Origin: Phragmitibacter sp965284365
Lineage (GTDB): Bacteria; Verrucomicrobiota; Verrucomicrobiia; Verrucomicrobiales; Verrucomicrobiaceae
Assembly: GCA_965284365.1 (NCBI GenBank)
Contig: OZ260079.1
Coordinates: 620,001 to 684,000, forward strand
DNA length: 64,000 bases
Direction of reading: 5' to 3'
Part shown: one piece after another, positions 44,726 through 55,752 of the stretch
How positions within the stretch are numbered: the stretch's first letter is position 1
How the letters are laid out: each line of letters begins with the position of its first letter
Notes under the pieces: model-generated
The model's input: only the letters and a program-made list of their open reading frames with translations
What the model was told of the DNA's origin: nothing
Database searches by the model: none
Program-made: the position numbers and the translations under genes

Positions 44726-45517
44726 ATGAACCGGGTCTTCTCCTCACTCTCGCTTATCGTCTGCGCCACCATCATCCTCGCCGCCGGTTCAGCCTTTTCT
44801 CAGAAGCCGCTCAGCCGCGCGGAACTGGACCGCATCGGCAAACGCATCTGGCAGAACGAATGCGCCGGCACCGTAGAGGGACTTACCAGTTGGAACACCG
44901 GTGAAAACTTCGCATCTCTGGGCATCGGCCATTTCATCTGGTATCCCGCAGGCGTGGAAGGCCCCTTTGAGGAGAGTTTCCCAAAGCTGGTCGGTTGGTT
45001 TCAGTCCCAGCAGGTACCCCTTCCGAAATGGCTTTTGTCCACCCCGGACTGCCCTTGGCCCACGCGCGCCGCATTCCTGCAGGATCAGAATGGCCAGCGG
45101 CAAAAGGATCTCCGCGCCCTTCTCGCCGCTACTGTCCCTCTTCAAACCAGTTTCATCATTGGCCGCCTCACGGCCGCGGCTCCCAAATTCCACGCCTCAG
45201 CAGGAAAGCTCGCACCCCGCGTGGAATCGAACATGGCTCTCCTCCGTCAGACCTCTGCGGGAAACTTCGCCATGATCGATTACGTGAACTTCAAAGGAGA
45301 AGGCCTGAACCCCAAGGAACGGTATCAAGGCGTTGGCTGGGGATTGCTGCAGGTGCTCATGACCATGCAGGCCAGCGACGCCCAGAGCGCGCCGGCCGCC
45401 TTTGCCGCTGCTTCAAAAAAGGTGCTGACGGAACGCGTGCGCCTCAGTCCGCCCGAGCGCAAAGAGTCCCGCTGGCTACCCGGCTGGAAAAATCGCTGCG
45501 ACACCTATGCTAACTGA
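44726..45517 (+). CDS. Secreted protein, possibly lysozyme-like
   Basis: 263 residues from ATG 44726 (MNRVFSSLSLIVCATIIL); the frame continues upstream to 44639. Signal peptide about 1-25, cleaved near AFSQ. The mature part starts ELDRIGKRIWQNECAGTVEGLTSWN, followed by FASLGIGHFIWYP (about 68-80), which recalls the E...T-I-G-I-G-H pattern of GH24 lysozymes. The rest is helical. No known family is certain. Divergent from the giant FHA gene, 220 bp apart. A role in peptidoglycan is only a guess. Confidence 0.55.
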   Translation: MNRVFSSLSLIVCATIILAAGSAFSQKPLSRAELDRIGKRIWQNECAGTVEGLTSWNTGENFASLGIGHFIWYPAGVEGPFEESFPKLVGWFQSQQVPLPKWLLSTPDCPWPTRAAFLQDQNGQRQKDLRALLAATVPLQTSFIIGRLTAAAPKFHASAGKLAPRVESNMALLRQTSAGNFAMIDYVNFKGEGLNPKERYQGVGWGLLQVLMTMQASDAQSAPAAFAAASKKVLTERVRLSPPERKESRWLPGWKNRCDTYAN

Positions 45518-45661
45518 TCCGGGAGGCTTTTGACTCGGGCCGCTTAACCGCCTCAAAATCAAGTCAACTCTGGCGAAAAGCTCAGGAACAGCGGTTGCGC
45601 TACACGCCGGACCCGGCTAAGAACCTGTTAGCGCTATACGACAACTCGACACATGCTCATC

Positions 45662-46140
45662 ATGGAAAAGAAAGGCGGGGGTGGACGGCCTCCCAAGTTC
45701 GATGAACCCAGCCGTCCCATCACGCTCACACTTCCAGATAGCACTCTGGAGGGCCTGAAGGAAATCAATGCCGACCGCGCTCAGGCCATCGTATCTCTGA
45801 CGCAGTCCGCTCTTCGCCAGCAAGGTGGCGCCTCGGCGGGGGTGGAAGTTTTGAAAATGGGACCCGATACGGGCCTCCTCGTCGTGGGGCCGAGTGAATA
45901 CCTGAAGAAGATTCCTTTCCTGCGCCTGGTGGAGGTCGCGCCCGCCCGCTTCATCCTCGCTTTGGACAAAGGCAATGACTTCAAGAACCTGGAGATTGCC
46001 TTAAACGACCTGATTGACGACGCCTCAAACACTCACGCCAAAGATCGCGTGCTGCTGGAACAACTCCTCGAACATGTGCGCCGCCTCCGCAAAGCCGAGA
46101 AAGTCACCATGGCCGAGATCGTACTCGTGAAGCTCAGTGG

Positions 46141-46144
<4 letters not shown>
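45662..46144 (+). CDS. Small basic/RHH-like protein, unknown
   Basis: 160 residues from ATG 45662 (MEKKGGGGRPPKFDEP); an ATG at 45653 adds three residues. The N-terminus has a GGGRPPK AT-hook-like stretch, then ITLTLPDSTLEGLKEINADRAQAIVSLTQSAL, which fits a ribbon-helix-helix DNA-binding unit. The C-terminal 100 residues carry GVEVLKMGPDTGLLVVGPSEYLKKI and a long charged helix. I infer a transcription regulator, not certain. It converges on nasA, the two stop regions overlapping by 4 bp. Confidence 0.5.
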
Positions 46145-48321
<2,177 letters not shown>

Positions 48322-48327
48322 TCGGGT

Positions 48328-49995
48328 TTAATGATGAGCAGGTGGTGGTGGCACGCCCGGCATGCGTGGAGCGGCACAGGCGACAAAAAACAATCGGCGC
48401 TCGATCGCCTGCGAGGCAAACGCAGCAGCCAGCGCGAGCGCGCTGCACCACACTACTATCGCGCTTGGACCAACAAGCACCCCCAACGTGCCGACAACAA
48501 ACGCGCCAAACAGCCAGAGCCGCGTCCGCAACAAATCCGGGCATAGCTTCACCATCAACAACGCTGATCGATGCCACGACCCTGCTTCATCACCGTAGGA
48601 TGCGCGCAGCACAGAAGCCTCCCATCCAAGTAACACCGCATGAATCACCAGCGCCGCCATCGCAAAGATCTTTGCCACAACCAATCCACTTGGAAGCCAG
48701 GCCGCCAGGGCCCCTCCCGCAGATGCTCCTAACAACAACATTGTTCCAACAAATTTCGGAAACGTCATGCTCCCTCTCCAGAAAGTCCTCCGCGTGTCCA
48801 CGTAAACCATGGCTGAACAAAGTACCCCCACAACTCCCGCTCCCGCCGCCACCCATGTCAGCATTGGCAGTGTCACCGGGATGTTCACAGGCGAGTGTGT
48901 TTGAATCCAGCCCTCCATCCAGGGCCAGACCGCTGCCAGCGCTGCCACTTTGGCAAATCCCCCAAACGCCATGATCTCCCGGCTCAGCCACGACCGGCGC
49001 CAACCCAGAAAAGCCCGCCACGCGCGCAGCGGTTGCCCCAGATGCATAACACTGATCAACAAACCGACTGAATGAACCACGAAACCCACCGCATTGAGTA
49101 GTGTCATTGCGGCAGTCGAACCAGTTAGCGCCGATGCCACAAACAACCCTCCCGCCATTTGTGTGATCACCAGCATCCAGGCCAGCGGACGATGCGCCTC
49201 CTCCAGATGCAAATCACCTGCCGTGGACGAATGCGCCGAAAGTGGCATGTGCTTCTCGGAAACGTACCGCGTGGTCGGCAATGTATAAGAAGACTCAAAC
49301 GCACCCGGCAAGAGGCTCACGTCGGGCGATTCACTCACCTCCACCGTTTCAGCGACACTTACGATCCGAATGGAAATCGCCTCACTGGGACAGGACTGCA
49401 CACAAGCCGGCGCTTCTCCCACGGCAAGCCGCTGTTGGCACATGTCGCACTTCCGCACGATGCCTCGCTTGGCATTGTACTTCGGCACATCATACGGACA
49501 CTTCAGGATGCAATAGGAGCAGCCGATGCATTGATCATCCAGATGTCGCACAATGCCCGTCTCTTCATCCTTGTCATAGGCCAGCACCGGACAGCCACTG
49601 GCACAAGCTGGATCCACACAGTGATGGCATGCCGTGGTGACCGTCTGCAGATAGGGTTCTTCCTTGGTGCCTGTCAGTGCCCCGATGTCGCGCCAGCTCT
49701 CGTGGTCATCCAGACCGTTTAGCGAATGACACGCGGCCACACACGCTTTGCAGCCCGTGCACTGATCCAGATTTACCTCAAAGGCATATTGCTCGCCTCG
49801 CTGCGGTTTGCTCACGGGAATGAGTTTGCTGTAATAGCGGGCCTGCAACGGAGACTCATGTTTCTCATCGTGCCACTCGCTGAACTTCATCACAGCCGTC
49901 CCGGGACGCTGTTGCTCAGCGAGCAGTTCGTCCACCAGGGACACGCGGTGTTCCAAGCCAGAAGCCATCAGCAGTTGGTCGCGGCCATCAAACAT
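48328..49995 (-). CDS. Fused DmsB-type ferredoxin and DmsC-type membrane anchor
   Basis: 555 residues. The N-terminal half contains four 4Fe-4S motifs: CTGCKACVAACH (about 79-90), CHHCVDPACASGCP, CIGCSYCILKCP, and CDMCQQRL...CVQSCP. After residue about 270 come eight hydrophobic segments like the DmsC/NrfD-type quinol anchor (starting RPLAWMLVITQMAGGLFVASAL). DmsB and DmsC are usually separate subunits; here they are one chain. It sits between nasA and nirA and starts with the ATG that overlaps the nirA stop (TGATG), so translation is coupled. It probably passes electrons from quinol to nitrate reductase. Confidence 0.9.
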   Translation of the reverse strand: MFDGRDQLLMASGLEHRVSLVDELLAEQQRPGTAVMKFSEWHDEKHESPLQARYYSKLIPVSKPQRGEQYAFEVNLDQCTGCKACVAACHSLNGLDDHESWRDIGALTGTKEEPYLQTVTTACHHCVDPACASGCPVLAYDKDEETGIVRHLDDQCIGCSYCILKCPYDVPKYNAKRGIVRKCDMCQQRLAVGEAPACVQSCPSEAISIRIVSVAETVEVSESPDVSLLPGAFESSYTLPTTRYVSEKHMPLSAHSSTAGDLHLEEAHRPLAWMLVITQMAGGLFVASALTGSTAAMTLLNAVGFVVHSVGLLISVMHLGQPLRAWRAFLGWRRSWLSREIMAFGGFAKVAALAAVWPWMEGWIQTHSPVNIPVTLPMLTWVAAGAGVVGVLCSAMVYVDTRRTFWRGSMTFPKFVGTMLLLGASAGGALAAWLPSGLVVAKIFAMAALVIHAVLLGWEASVLRASYGDEAGSWHRSALLMVKLCPDLLRTRLWLFGAFVVGTLGVLVGPSAIVVWCSALALAAAFASQAIERRLFFVACAAPRMPGVPPPPAHH

Positions 49996-51749
49996 CAGAC
50001 CCCCAGTGATTCCGACCAGATCTCTTGAAGCTGGCCAACAGTGTGTCGATTACAGAAGCTGTGAAAGCTCTCCGTCCCTTCACGTTTGGCCAGATAACCA
50101 TTCAGCATGGCCTCCAACGTGGCATTGAGCGATTCGGCAGGCACCGAGCTGAAAATCTGCCGGCCCACTTTCCGGTTCTCACCAAACCCACCCCCCACAG
50201 TGATATGATAGCCCTCGCCGGATTCGCCCTTGGCCTTCGTACCCAGCAACCCGATATCGCCCATGAAGTGCTGCGCGCAGCTGTTGGCGCACCCGGTGAA
50301 GTGCACATTCACAGGCTGATCAAGAGGCACCCGCTTTTCTAGATACTTCATGGCTGCGATGGCATGACCCTTCGTGTCACTGGCCGCGAACTTGCAATAC
50401 CGGTTTCCCGTGCACGCCACGAAGCCGTTGCGTAACGGAGAGTCCGCCGTATCAAAGCCAGCCTTCTTGAGCGCCTTGCTCGCGGTGGCCACATAAGCAT
50501 CAGAGATATTCGGGATGATGAAGTTCTGCCAGACCGTCAACCGGATCTCCCCTGTCCCATAACTGTCCGCAATATCCGCAATGCGCTCCAGTTGCCGGTC
50601 CGTCAATTGCCCCACCGGCACCGTAGCGCCAATGTAGTTCAACCCCTTTTGCTTCTGCGGATACACCCCCACATGGGTATGCCCTTGTTGCGAAAATTTG
50701 CGTGGCGCCTGCAGCGGGGAATCCGCCGCCAGCTTGATCAGCTTCCTTCCTAACAACGTTTCGCAGTCTTCCAGAATAGCAGCCAGCCCTCGCTCTTCGA
50801 TCAAATACTTCAGCCGTGCTTTCTTCCGGTTTGTCCGATCACCATCGCGAATAAAGATCCTCACGATGGCTAGCGTCACTGCCACCAGATCTTCCGGCTT
50901 CACAATCACGCCCCAATCGCTGGCAAACGTCTGGTGCCCCGTCACGCCCCCGAGAGCAATACGGAAATACACGCCCGGCTCAATGCCTTGATCATTCTCA
51001 ACGATCTCCACGGCACTGGCGCCGATGTCATTCGTGTCTTCCACGCTACTGACCAAACCGCCTCCATCAAAAGCGATATTGAACTTCCGGGGCAGATCAT
51101 AGAACTCCTTGCTGGAGATCACGATCGTCGCCAATTCATTCACAAAGGGCCGCACATCGATGATCTCATAGGGGTCATATCCCGCACAAGGGTTCATCGT
51201 GAAGTTGCGCAGGTTGTCAGCACCCGCTCCTTTGGAATGCAAGCCCACGCCCTGGATGCGGCGCAACACTTCGGGACAATCCTTCGGTTGAATAAGCCGG
51301 ATCTGGAAATTATTTCGCGTCGTGATCTGGATGTATCCTGTCGTTAATTCACGAGCGATTGCCGCCAGTTCCCGAAGTTGGAAGGATTTCACTACACCTC
51401 CCGGAATGCGCAGGCGGCACATATAGCCGTCTTTCACGGGATTCAGCCAGAAGAGCCCATTCCACTTGTAGCGGAAAACCATGTCCGGCTCCGGCTTGGC
51501 GTTCCATCGTGCATCGATGGTCAGTTGCTCAACCGCATCAAAAGGATGCAGGTCATGTTTGATCCGCTCTTCCTTCGTCAGATCATCGAGGTTCGGACCC
51601 GTTGGCACAACCGGAGCTTGTGGCGCAGGAGCCAGATCATCAAAGCTCACTCCACGCGCGGATAGCGCCGCAAAGAAACCCTGCAGGTAGTTCTTTTGTT
51701 CGGCGTTAAAATCCGTTCCGGCGATCGGTGGATCAATAAGGGCAGGCAT
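49995..51749 (-). CDS. nirA: Ferredoxin/flavoprotein-dependent nitrite reductase NirA
   Basis: 584 residues. Sirohaem/4Fe-4S ligands are in CTGNRYC (about 451-457) and FTGCANSCAQHFMGDIGLLG (about 495), the C-x5-C...C-x3-C set of nitrite/sulfite reductases. The two duplicated ferredoxin-like halves are visible (GYIQITTRNNFQIRLI; IRLTVWQNFIIPNI). It reduces nitrite to ammonium with six electrons. Residues about 12-36 (DFNAEQKNYLQGFFAAL) are shared with the N-terminus of the flavoprotein encoded upstream, a likely docking element. Located inside the nitrate operon. Confidence 0.93.
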   Translation of the reverse strand: MPALIDPPIAGTDFNAEQKNYLQGFFAALSARGVSFDDLAPAPQAPVVPTGPNLDDLTKEERIKHDLHPFDAVEQLTIDARWNAKPEPDMVFRYKWNGLFWLNPVKDGYMCRLRIPGGVVKSFQLRELAAIARELTTGYIQITTRNNFQIRLIQPKDCPEVLRRIQGVGLHSKGAGADNLRNFTMNPCAGYDPYEIIDVRPFVNELATIVISSKEFYDLPRKFNIAFDGGGLVSSVEDTNDIGASAVEIVENDQGIEPGVYFRIALGGVTGHQTFASDWGVIVKPEDLVAVTLAIVRIFIRDGDRTNRKKARLKYLIEERGLAAILEDCETLLGRKLIKLAADSPLQAPRKFSQQGHTHVGVYPQKQKGLNYIGATVPVGQLTDRQLERIADIADSYGTGEIRLTVWQNFIIPNISDAYVATASKALKKAGFDTADSPLRNGFVACTGNRYCKFAASDTKGHAIAAMKYLEKRVPLDQPVNVHFTGCANSCAQHFMGDIGLLGTKAKGESGEGYHITVGGGFGENRKVGRQIFSSVPAESLNATLEAMLNGYLAKREGTESFHSFCNRHTVGQLQEIWSESLGV

Positions 51750-51793
51750 GACAGTTGGGGGTTATGAATTTGCGTAACAACGGCTAGGCAGGA

Positions 51794-53452
51794 TCAATAA
51801 ACATCCCGCGCATAGCGTTTGGTTTTCTTCATGTCAGCGACATAGTCCACGGCTTCTTCAGCAGTGCGGCCTCCAGCGGTTTCGATGATCTTGTGCAGCG
51901 CCGCGTCCACGTCTTTCGCCATGCGGGAGGCATCTCCACATACATAGAAATGCGCCCCTTCCTCCAGCCATTGCCAGAGTTCCGTAGCAGCCTCCAGCAT
52001 ACGGGTCTGCACATAGACCTTCTCCGCCTGGTCGCGTGAGAACGCGAGCGAGAGCTGATTCAGCAAGCCGCCTTCCAGCCAGCCCTCAATCTCGGTCCGG
52101 TATAAATAATCCGTGGCGCTCTTCTGGTCTCCAAAGAAGAGCCAGTTCTTTCCCGTTGCGCCAGTGGCATGACGCTCTTGCAGAAACGCCCGGAACGGCG
52201 CGATCCCTGTGCCCGGCCCCACCATGATTGCAGGCTTCAGCGGATCCGCTGGCACTCGGAAATGCTTTGCCGTATGCACAAAAACTGCGGCAGTGCTGCC
52301 GAGTCCGCAGCGATCCGCCAGGAAAGTTGAAGCCACACCTTTGTGCGCCACACCTTCCAAGTCATAGCGCACCGCGCCCACACATAAATGCACCTCTTCC
52401 GGGTGCGCCTTCTGGCTTGAAGCAATCGAATACAACCTCGGCTGCAATTTTCGCAGCGATTCCACAAACTCACTTGCCGTCACGCCCTTGTCAGGCGTCT
52501 TCCCCAGAAATGCCCGCACTTCATAATGCTTCAGCAAAGCCTCACGAAGAGGCACTTCTCCGCCACTTGGCACTGGCACAACGACATCGCCTTCAAGTTG
52601 ATGGGCCGCTAACACCGCATCCACCACTTCAGGGCAGTTCTCCACGAACACGCCTAACGCATCACCAGTTTCATAAACTAAGCCACTACCCGCCAACGAG
52701 AATGCAATGTGCCTTGTGTCTTTCGCTGATCCATCCGCATTCAGCGGCACATTGGCAATCAGCGGAGCCGGAAAGGGATTCTTCTTCGAGTACCCGGTAG
52801 TCTCGACTTCCGTTACCACTGTTGTGGTGGTCGTCACTTCAGTAACCTGCGTCGTCTGCACTGCCGGGCTCTGGCTTAGCGAAGTAAAGACCCCTTCACT
52901 CCACGTCTTGGCCAGATCATCAAAATCCACATCACAATCCACGCGGGGATGAATGCACTCAGCGCCCAACTCTGCCAGGCGCTGGTCGAGATTCCGTCCT
53001 GCTAGGCAGAACGTATCACCGTAGTTTTTGTCGCCCAGAGCCAGCACCGAATAGCGCACCCCTTTGAGTTGGGGGGACGATCCATTTTGATTCAAGTTAT
53101 CCCAGAAGCTGATGGCATTGTCCGGCATGTCTCCCTCGCCCCACGTGCTGGTAATGACCAGGACGTTTTGCTCCTTCGCCAGTTCCGCAGGTGCTAGCGT
53201 ATCGAGTCCGGCCACCCGTGCGGCAAAGCCCTTCGCATTCGCTTCTTTCCCCAGTTTCTTGGCCAGCGATTCCGCATTGCCGCTCTGGGATCCAAAAGCG
53301 ATGAGCAGCTTCTGCTTCGATACCGCCGACTCCGATGGCGTCGCCGCGCCCACCTCACCCCGGCTCAGGATTCCCGCGAGGAATCCATTCAGCCAGGCCC
53401 GCTGATCTGCGGTGAAAGGGGCTGATTCCGGAATGATAGGGACGGTGGGCAT
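51794..53452 (-). CDS. CysJ-like NADPH flavoprotein reductase (electron donor of NirA)
   Basis: 552 residues. N-terminal helix motif FTADQRAWLNGFLAGI (about 13-28), then an FMN flavodoxin domain (IAFGSQSGNAESLAKKLG, about 51-68; STWGEGDMPDNA), a Thr/Val-rich linker (about 200-222), an FAD domain with RLYSIASSQ, and the NADPH domain with GPGTGIAPFRAFLQER and GDASRMAKDVD. The order equals CysJ and P450 reductase. In this operon it lies next to nirA, so it is expected to reduce nitrite reductase rather than sulfite reductase. Normal CysJ is about 600 residues. Confidence 0.9.
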   Translation of the reverse strand: MPTVPIIPESAPFTADQRAWLNGFLAGILSRGEVGAATPSESAVSKQKLLIAFGSQSGNAESLAKKLGKEANAKGFAARVAGLDTLAPAELAKEQNVLVITSTWGEGDMPDNAISFWDNLNQNGSSPQLKGVRYSVLALGDKNYGDTFCLAGRNLDQRLAELGAECIHPRVDCDVDFDDLAKTWSEGVFTSLSQSPAVQTTQVTEVTTTTTVVTEVETTGYSKKNPFPAPLIANVPLNADGSAKDTRHIAFSLAGSGLVYETGDALGVFVENCPEVVDAVLAAHQLEGDVVVPVPSGGEVPLREALLKHYEVRAFLGKTPDKGVTASEFVESLRKLQPRLYSIASSQKAHPEEVHLCVGAVRYDLEGVAHKGVASTFLADRCGLGSTAAVFVHTAKHFRVPADPLKPAIMVGPGTGIAPFRAFLQERHATGATGKNWLFFGDQKSATDYLYRTEIEGWLEGGLLNQLSLAFSRDQAEKVYVQTRMLEAATELWQWLEEGAHFYVCGDASRMAKDVDAALHKIIETAGGRTAEEAVDYVADMKKTKRYARDVY

Positions 53453-53491
53453 GGCAATGTAATTAACAAGGGGTTTTGATTAAGGATCGTC

Positions 53492-54817
53492 TTAGAAGTC
53501 GAACGTCAGTTGCGCATAGGCGAAGTCCGCATCGTCGCTGGCGCCTGTGGCCTTTAGATAATCACCCGCAAAGAAGTGGCTGTACCCCAGCAGGAAGCTG
53601 AACTGCTTGTTGATCTTCCAGGACACGGTTGCATCCAATTCTGTGCCCACAAAGTTGTCCGCCGCTTTGTTGATCGGGCGCACCGCCGTCGTGCCATTCG
53701 CGCGATACCAGGCATCTGCCGAATCCACCACCCAGAAGGCATGATAATCGAGCTGCACCTTCACCGTCTTGATCGGCATCATGGAAAAGCTCACCGCGGG
53801 GTTATGCAGGTTCTGCCAGGAGAACACATCCATGTAGCCGTAGAACTTGTGGTTCGTGGGGAACAGATTCTGGAACGTGCCTACATCACCATCTGCCGCA
53901 TTGTCATCGCCCGTGGCGTAGTTGTATTCAAAGAAGAGTCGTGGTTTCCAGGCGGACTTCGTCCACACATAACCCGCACCCCAGTGACCTGCGAAAGCCG
54001 CCAGGTCTTTGCCTCTCACTTCGCCCACTTGCGCAGCCATCTCTGTCTCATAGTCAATGCCACCGGTCTTGGTAACATCAGCCTTCACTCGCGTGCCCAG
54101 CGTCACGAAATCCGAGTCGCCTGTGGGATACTCTTCGTGCAACTCAAAGGCATACAAATCCGTCGTCTGAATCGGAATCAGGTTCGTGCTGAAATATACC
54201 CCACTGAAGACTTGGTTTCGGCCCGTGTCGTTACCGTCAAACAAGTCGCTGAAGTTAAACTCATCACTGTCCGGTACTACCACACTGGAAGCGAAAGCTT
54301 CAATGCTCCACGTATCCGTGTTATAATGCAACTTCACCGCATCGAATGTGCGGCCGATGTTGTTCCAGTCGAAGCCACCCACCAGGCGTTCATCGCCATA
54401 GCTCAGCAATTGACGACCCACCGTGACATTGAAAGTCTTCGGGCCAATCACGATATAAGCCTGCCGCAGGTCGATCGGATCATCGCCTTCCGCTCCCAGA
54501 ACACCTGGTTCATTGGGCCGATCAGAATCGATTTCAAACGAACTCTGCCCCTGGACATAGAAGGTGAAGATATCTGAGGGCGTTACCTTCACGCCAAACC
54601 GCGCACGCTGGAGCAGCCAACTGTCATCGGTCAGCGAGTTGACCCCGTCATTGAAATCGAAGTTGTTTTCGCGAACTTCGAAGCGAAGCCGCTCTTGAAA
54701 ATCAAAAGCAAAGATGGACGGCTCTTCTACCGGCAGCGTCACCGCCTTCGGATCAGGCGTTCCCGCAAAGCAAAGGGTTGAAAGCACGGATAAGGTGAGA
54801 ATGGAGTATCGAATCAT
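53492..54817 (-). CDS. Outer-membrane porin, alginate-export type
   Basis: 441 residues. A signal peptide (about 1-18) leads to the alginate_exp/OprB-like domain: ERLRFEVRENNFDFNDG, WLLQRARFGVKVTPSDIFTFYVQGQ, GRQLLSYGDERLVGGFDWNN (a diagnostic AlgE-type segment), and a final FAYAQLTFDF with terminal aromatic residue. It should form an 18-strand barrel. Placed between the ABC-transporter genes and the reductase genes, it is likely the outer-membrane path for nitrate or nitrite, not alginate. Confidence 0.85.
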   Translation of the reverse strand: MIRYSILTLSVLSTLCFAGTPDPKAVTLPVEEPSIFAFDFQERLRFEVRENNFDFNDGVNSLTDDSWLLQRARFGVKVTPSDIFTFYVQGQSSFEIDSDRPNEPGVLGAEGDDPIDLRQAYIVIGPKTFNVTVGRQLLSYGDERLVGGFDWNNIGRTFDAVKLHYNTDTWSIEAFASSVVVPDSDEFNFSDLFDGNDTGRNQVFSGVYFSTNLIPIQTTDLYAFELHEEYPTGDSDFVTLGTRVKADVTKTGGIDYETEMAAQVGEVRGKDLAAFAGHWGAGYVWTKSAWKPRLFFEYNYATGDDNAADGDVGTFQNLFPTNHKFYGYMDVFSWQNLHNPAVSFSMMPIKTVKVQLDYHAFWVVDSADAWYRANGTTAVRPINKAADNFVGTELDATVSWKINKQFSFLLGYSHFFAGDYLKATGASDDADFAYAQLTFDF

Positions 54818-54876
54818 GGGAGTAGTCTGACGATTAGGCAGGGAGTATGGGTTGATGCTAAGGATGAGGTGCGTAA

Positions 54877-55746
54877 TTAGCTGGCAGCCATGTTGAGGCC
54901 ATGCAGTGAAATTTCCGCCGCCATGTCGGGCGATGGCTGAAAGTCTTTCATCCGGCTCGGACGGAGGTGAGAGCGGTCGTTGAGGAAAGTGATCAGGTGC
55001 TCCCGCAGCTCATAGTAGAGCGGGTCTTCCATGATGGCTTTCCGATTGCGGGGACGCTCAAAAGGGATCCGAAGGATATCGCCAAGTTCCGCTTCAGGCC
55101 CGTCAGTCATCATGACCACGCGATCACTCAGGAAGATGGCTTCATCCACATCATGGGTGACCATGAGGGTTGTGATGCGATTGCGCCGCCACAGTTCGAG
55201 CAGCACCTCCTGAAGTTCATAGCGCGTCAGCGAATCCAACATGCCGAAAGGTTCATCCAGCAGCAGCATCTTCGGCTGCAAGGCGAATGCACGGGCAATT
55301 CCCACCCGTTGACGCATGCCTTGGGAAAGCTCCGAGGGCCGCTTGTGCATCGCTTCGCTCAGACCCACGATGCTCAGGTAATACTCCGCCATTTGCCGAC
55401 GCTCAGTTTTGCTGGCTGTGAAATACACCTGATTCACACCCAGCATCACGTTCTCAAGAGCCGTCAGCCAGGGCAGCAGACAAGGAGATTGAAACACCAC
55501 GCCGCGGTCAGGACCCGCTTCGTTCGTTTCGCGGCCGGCTAGCACAATGCCGCCGTTGCTGGCATCGCTCAAACCGGCCACCATGCTTAGCACGGTCGAC
55601 TTGCCACAGCCGGAATGACCGATCAGTGTGGCGAACTCACCCTCCACGAGCTTGAGGCTGAACTCTTTCACGATGGTGAGTGGCCCCTTCGGCGTGGGGA
55701 AGGTCTTCACGAGCTTGTCCAGCTCGAGCATGTAGTTAGCAGACAT
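54877..55746 (-). CDS. nrtD: Nitrate ABC transporter ATPase (NrtD-like)
   Basis: 289 residues. Walker A GHSGCGKSTVLSMV, signature LSQGMRQRVGIARAF, Walker B MLLLDEPFGMLD and a canonical H-loop VTHDVDEA are all present. Two ATPase genes lie side by side, as in cyanobacterial NrtC/NrtD; this is the simpler one. It energises nitrate import with NrtB. 6 bp separates it from the upstream ATPase gene. Confidence 0.9.
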   Translation of the reverse strand: MSANYMLELDKLVKTFPTPKGPLTIVKEFSLKLVEGEFATLIGHSGCGKSTVLSMVAGLSDASNGGIVLAGRETNEAGPDRGVVFQSPCLLPWLTALENVMLGVNQVYFTASKTERRQMAEYYLSIVGLSEAMHKRPSELSQGMRQRVGIARAFALQPKMLLLDEPFGMLDSLTRYELQEVLLELWRRNRITTLMVTHDVDEAIFLSDRVVMMTDGPEAELGDILRIPFERPRNRKAIMEDPLYYELREHLITFLNDRSHLRPSRMKDFQPSPDMAAEISLHGLNMAAS

Positions 55747-55752
55747 ATGTGG

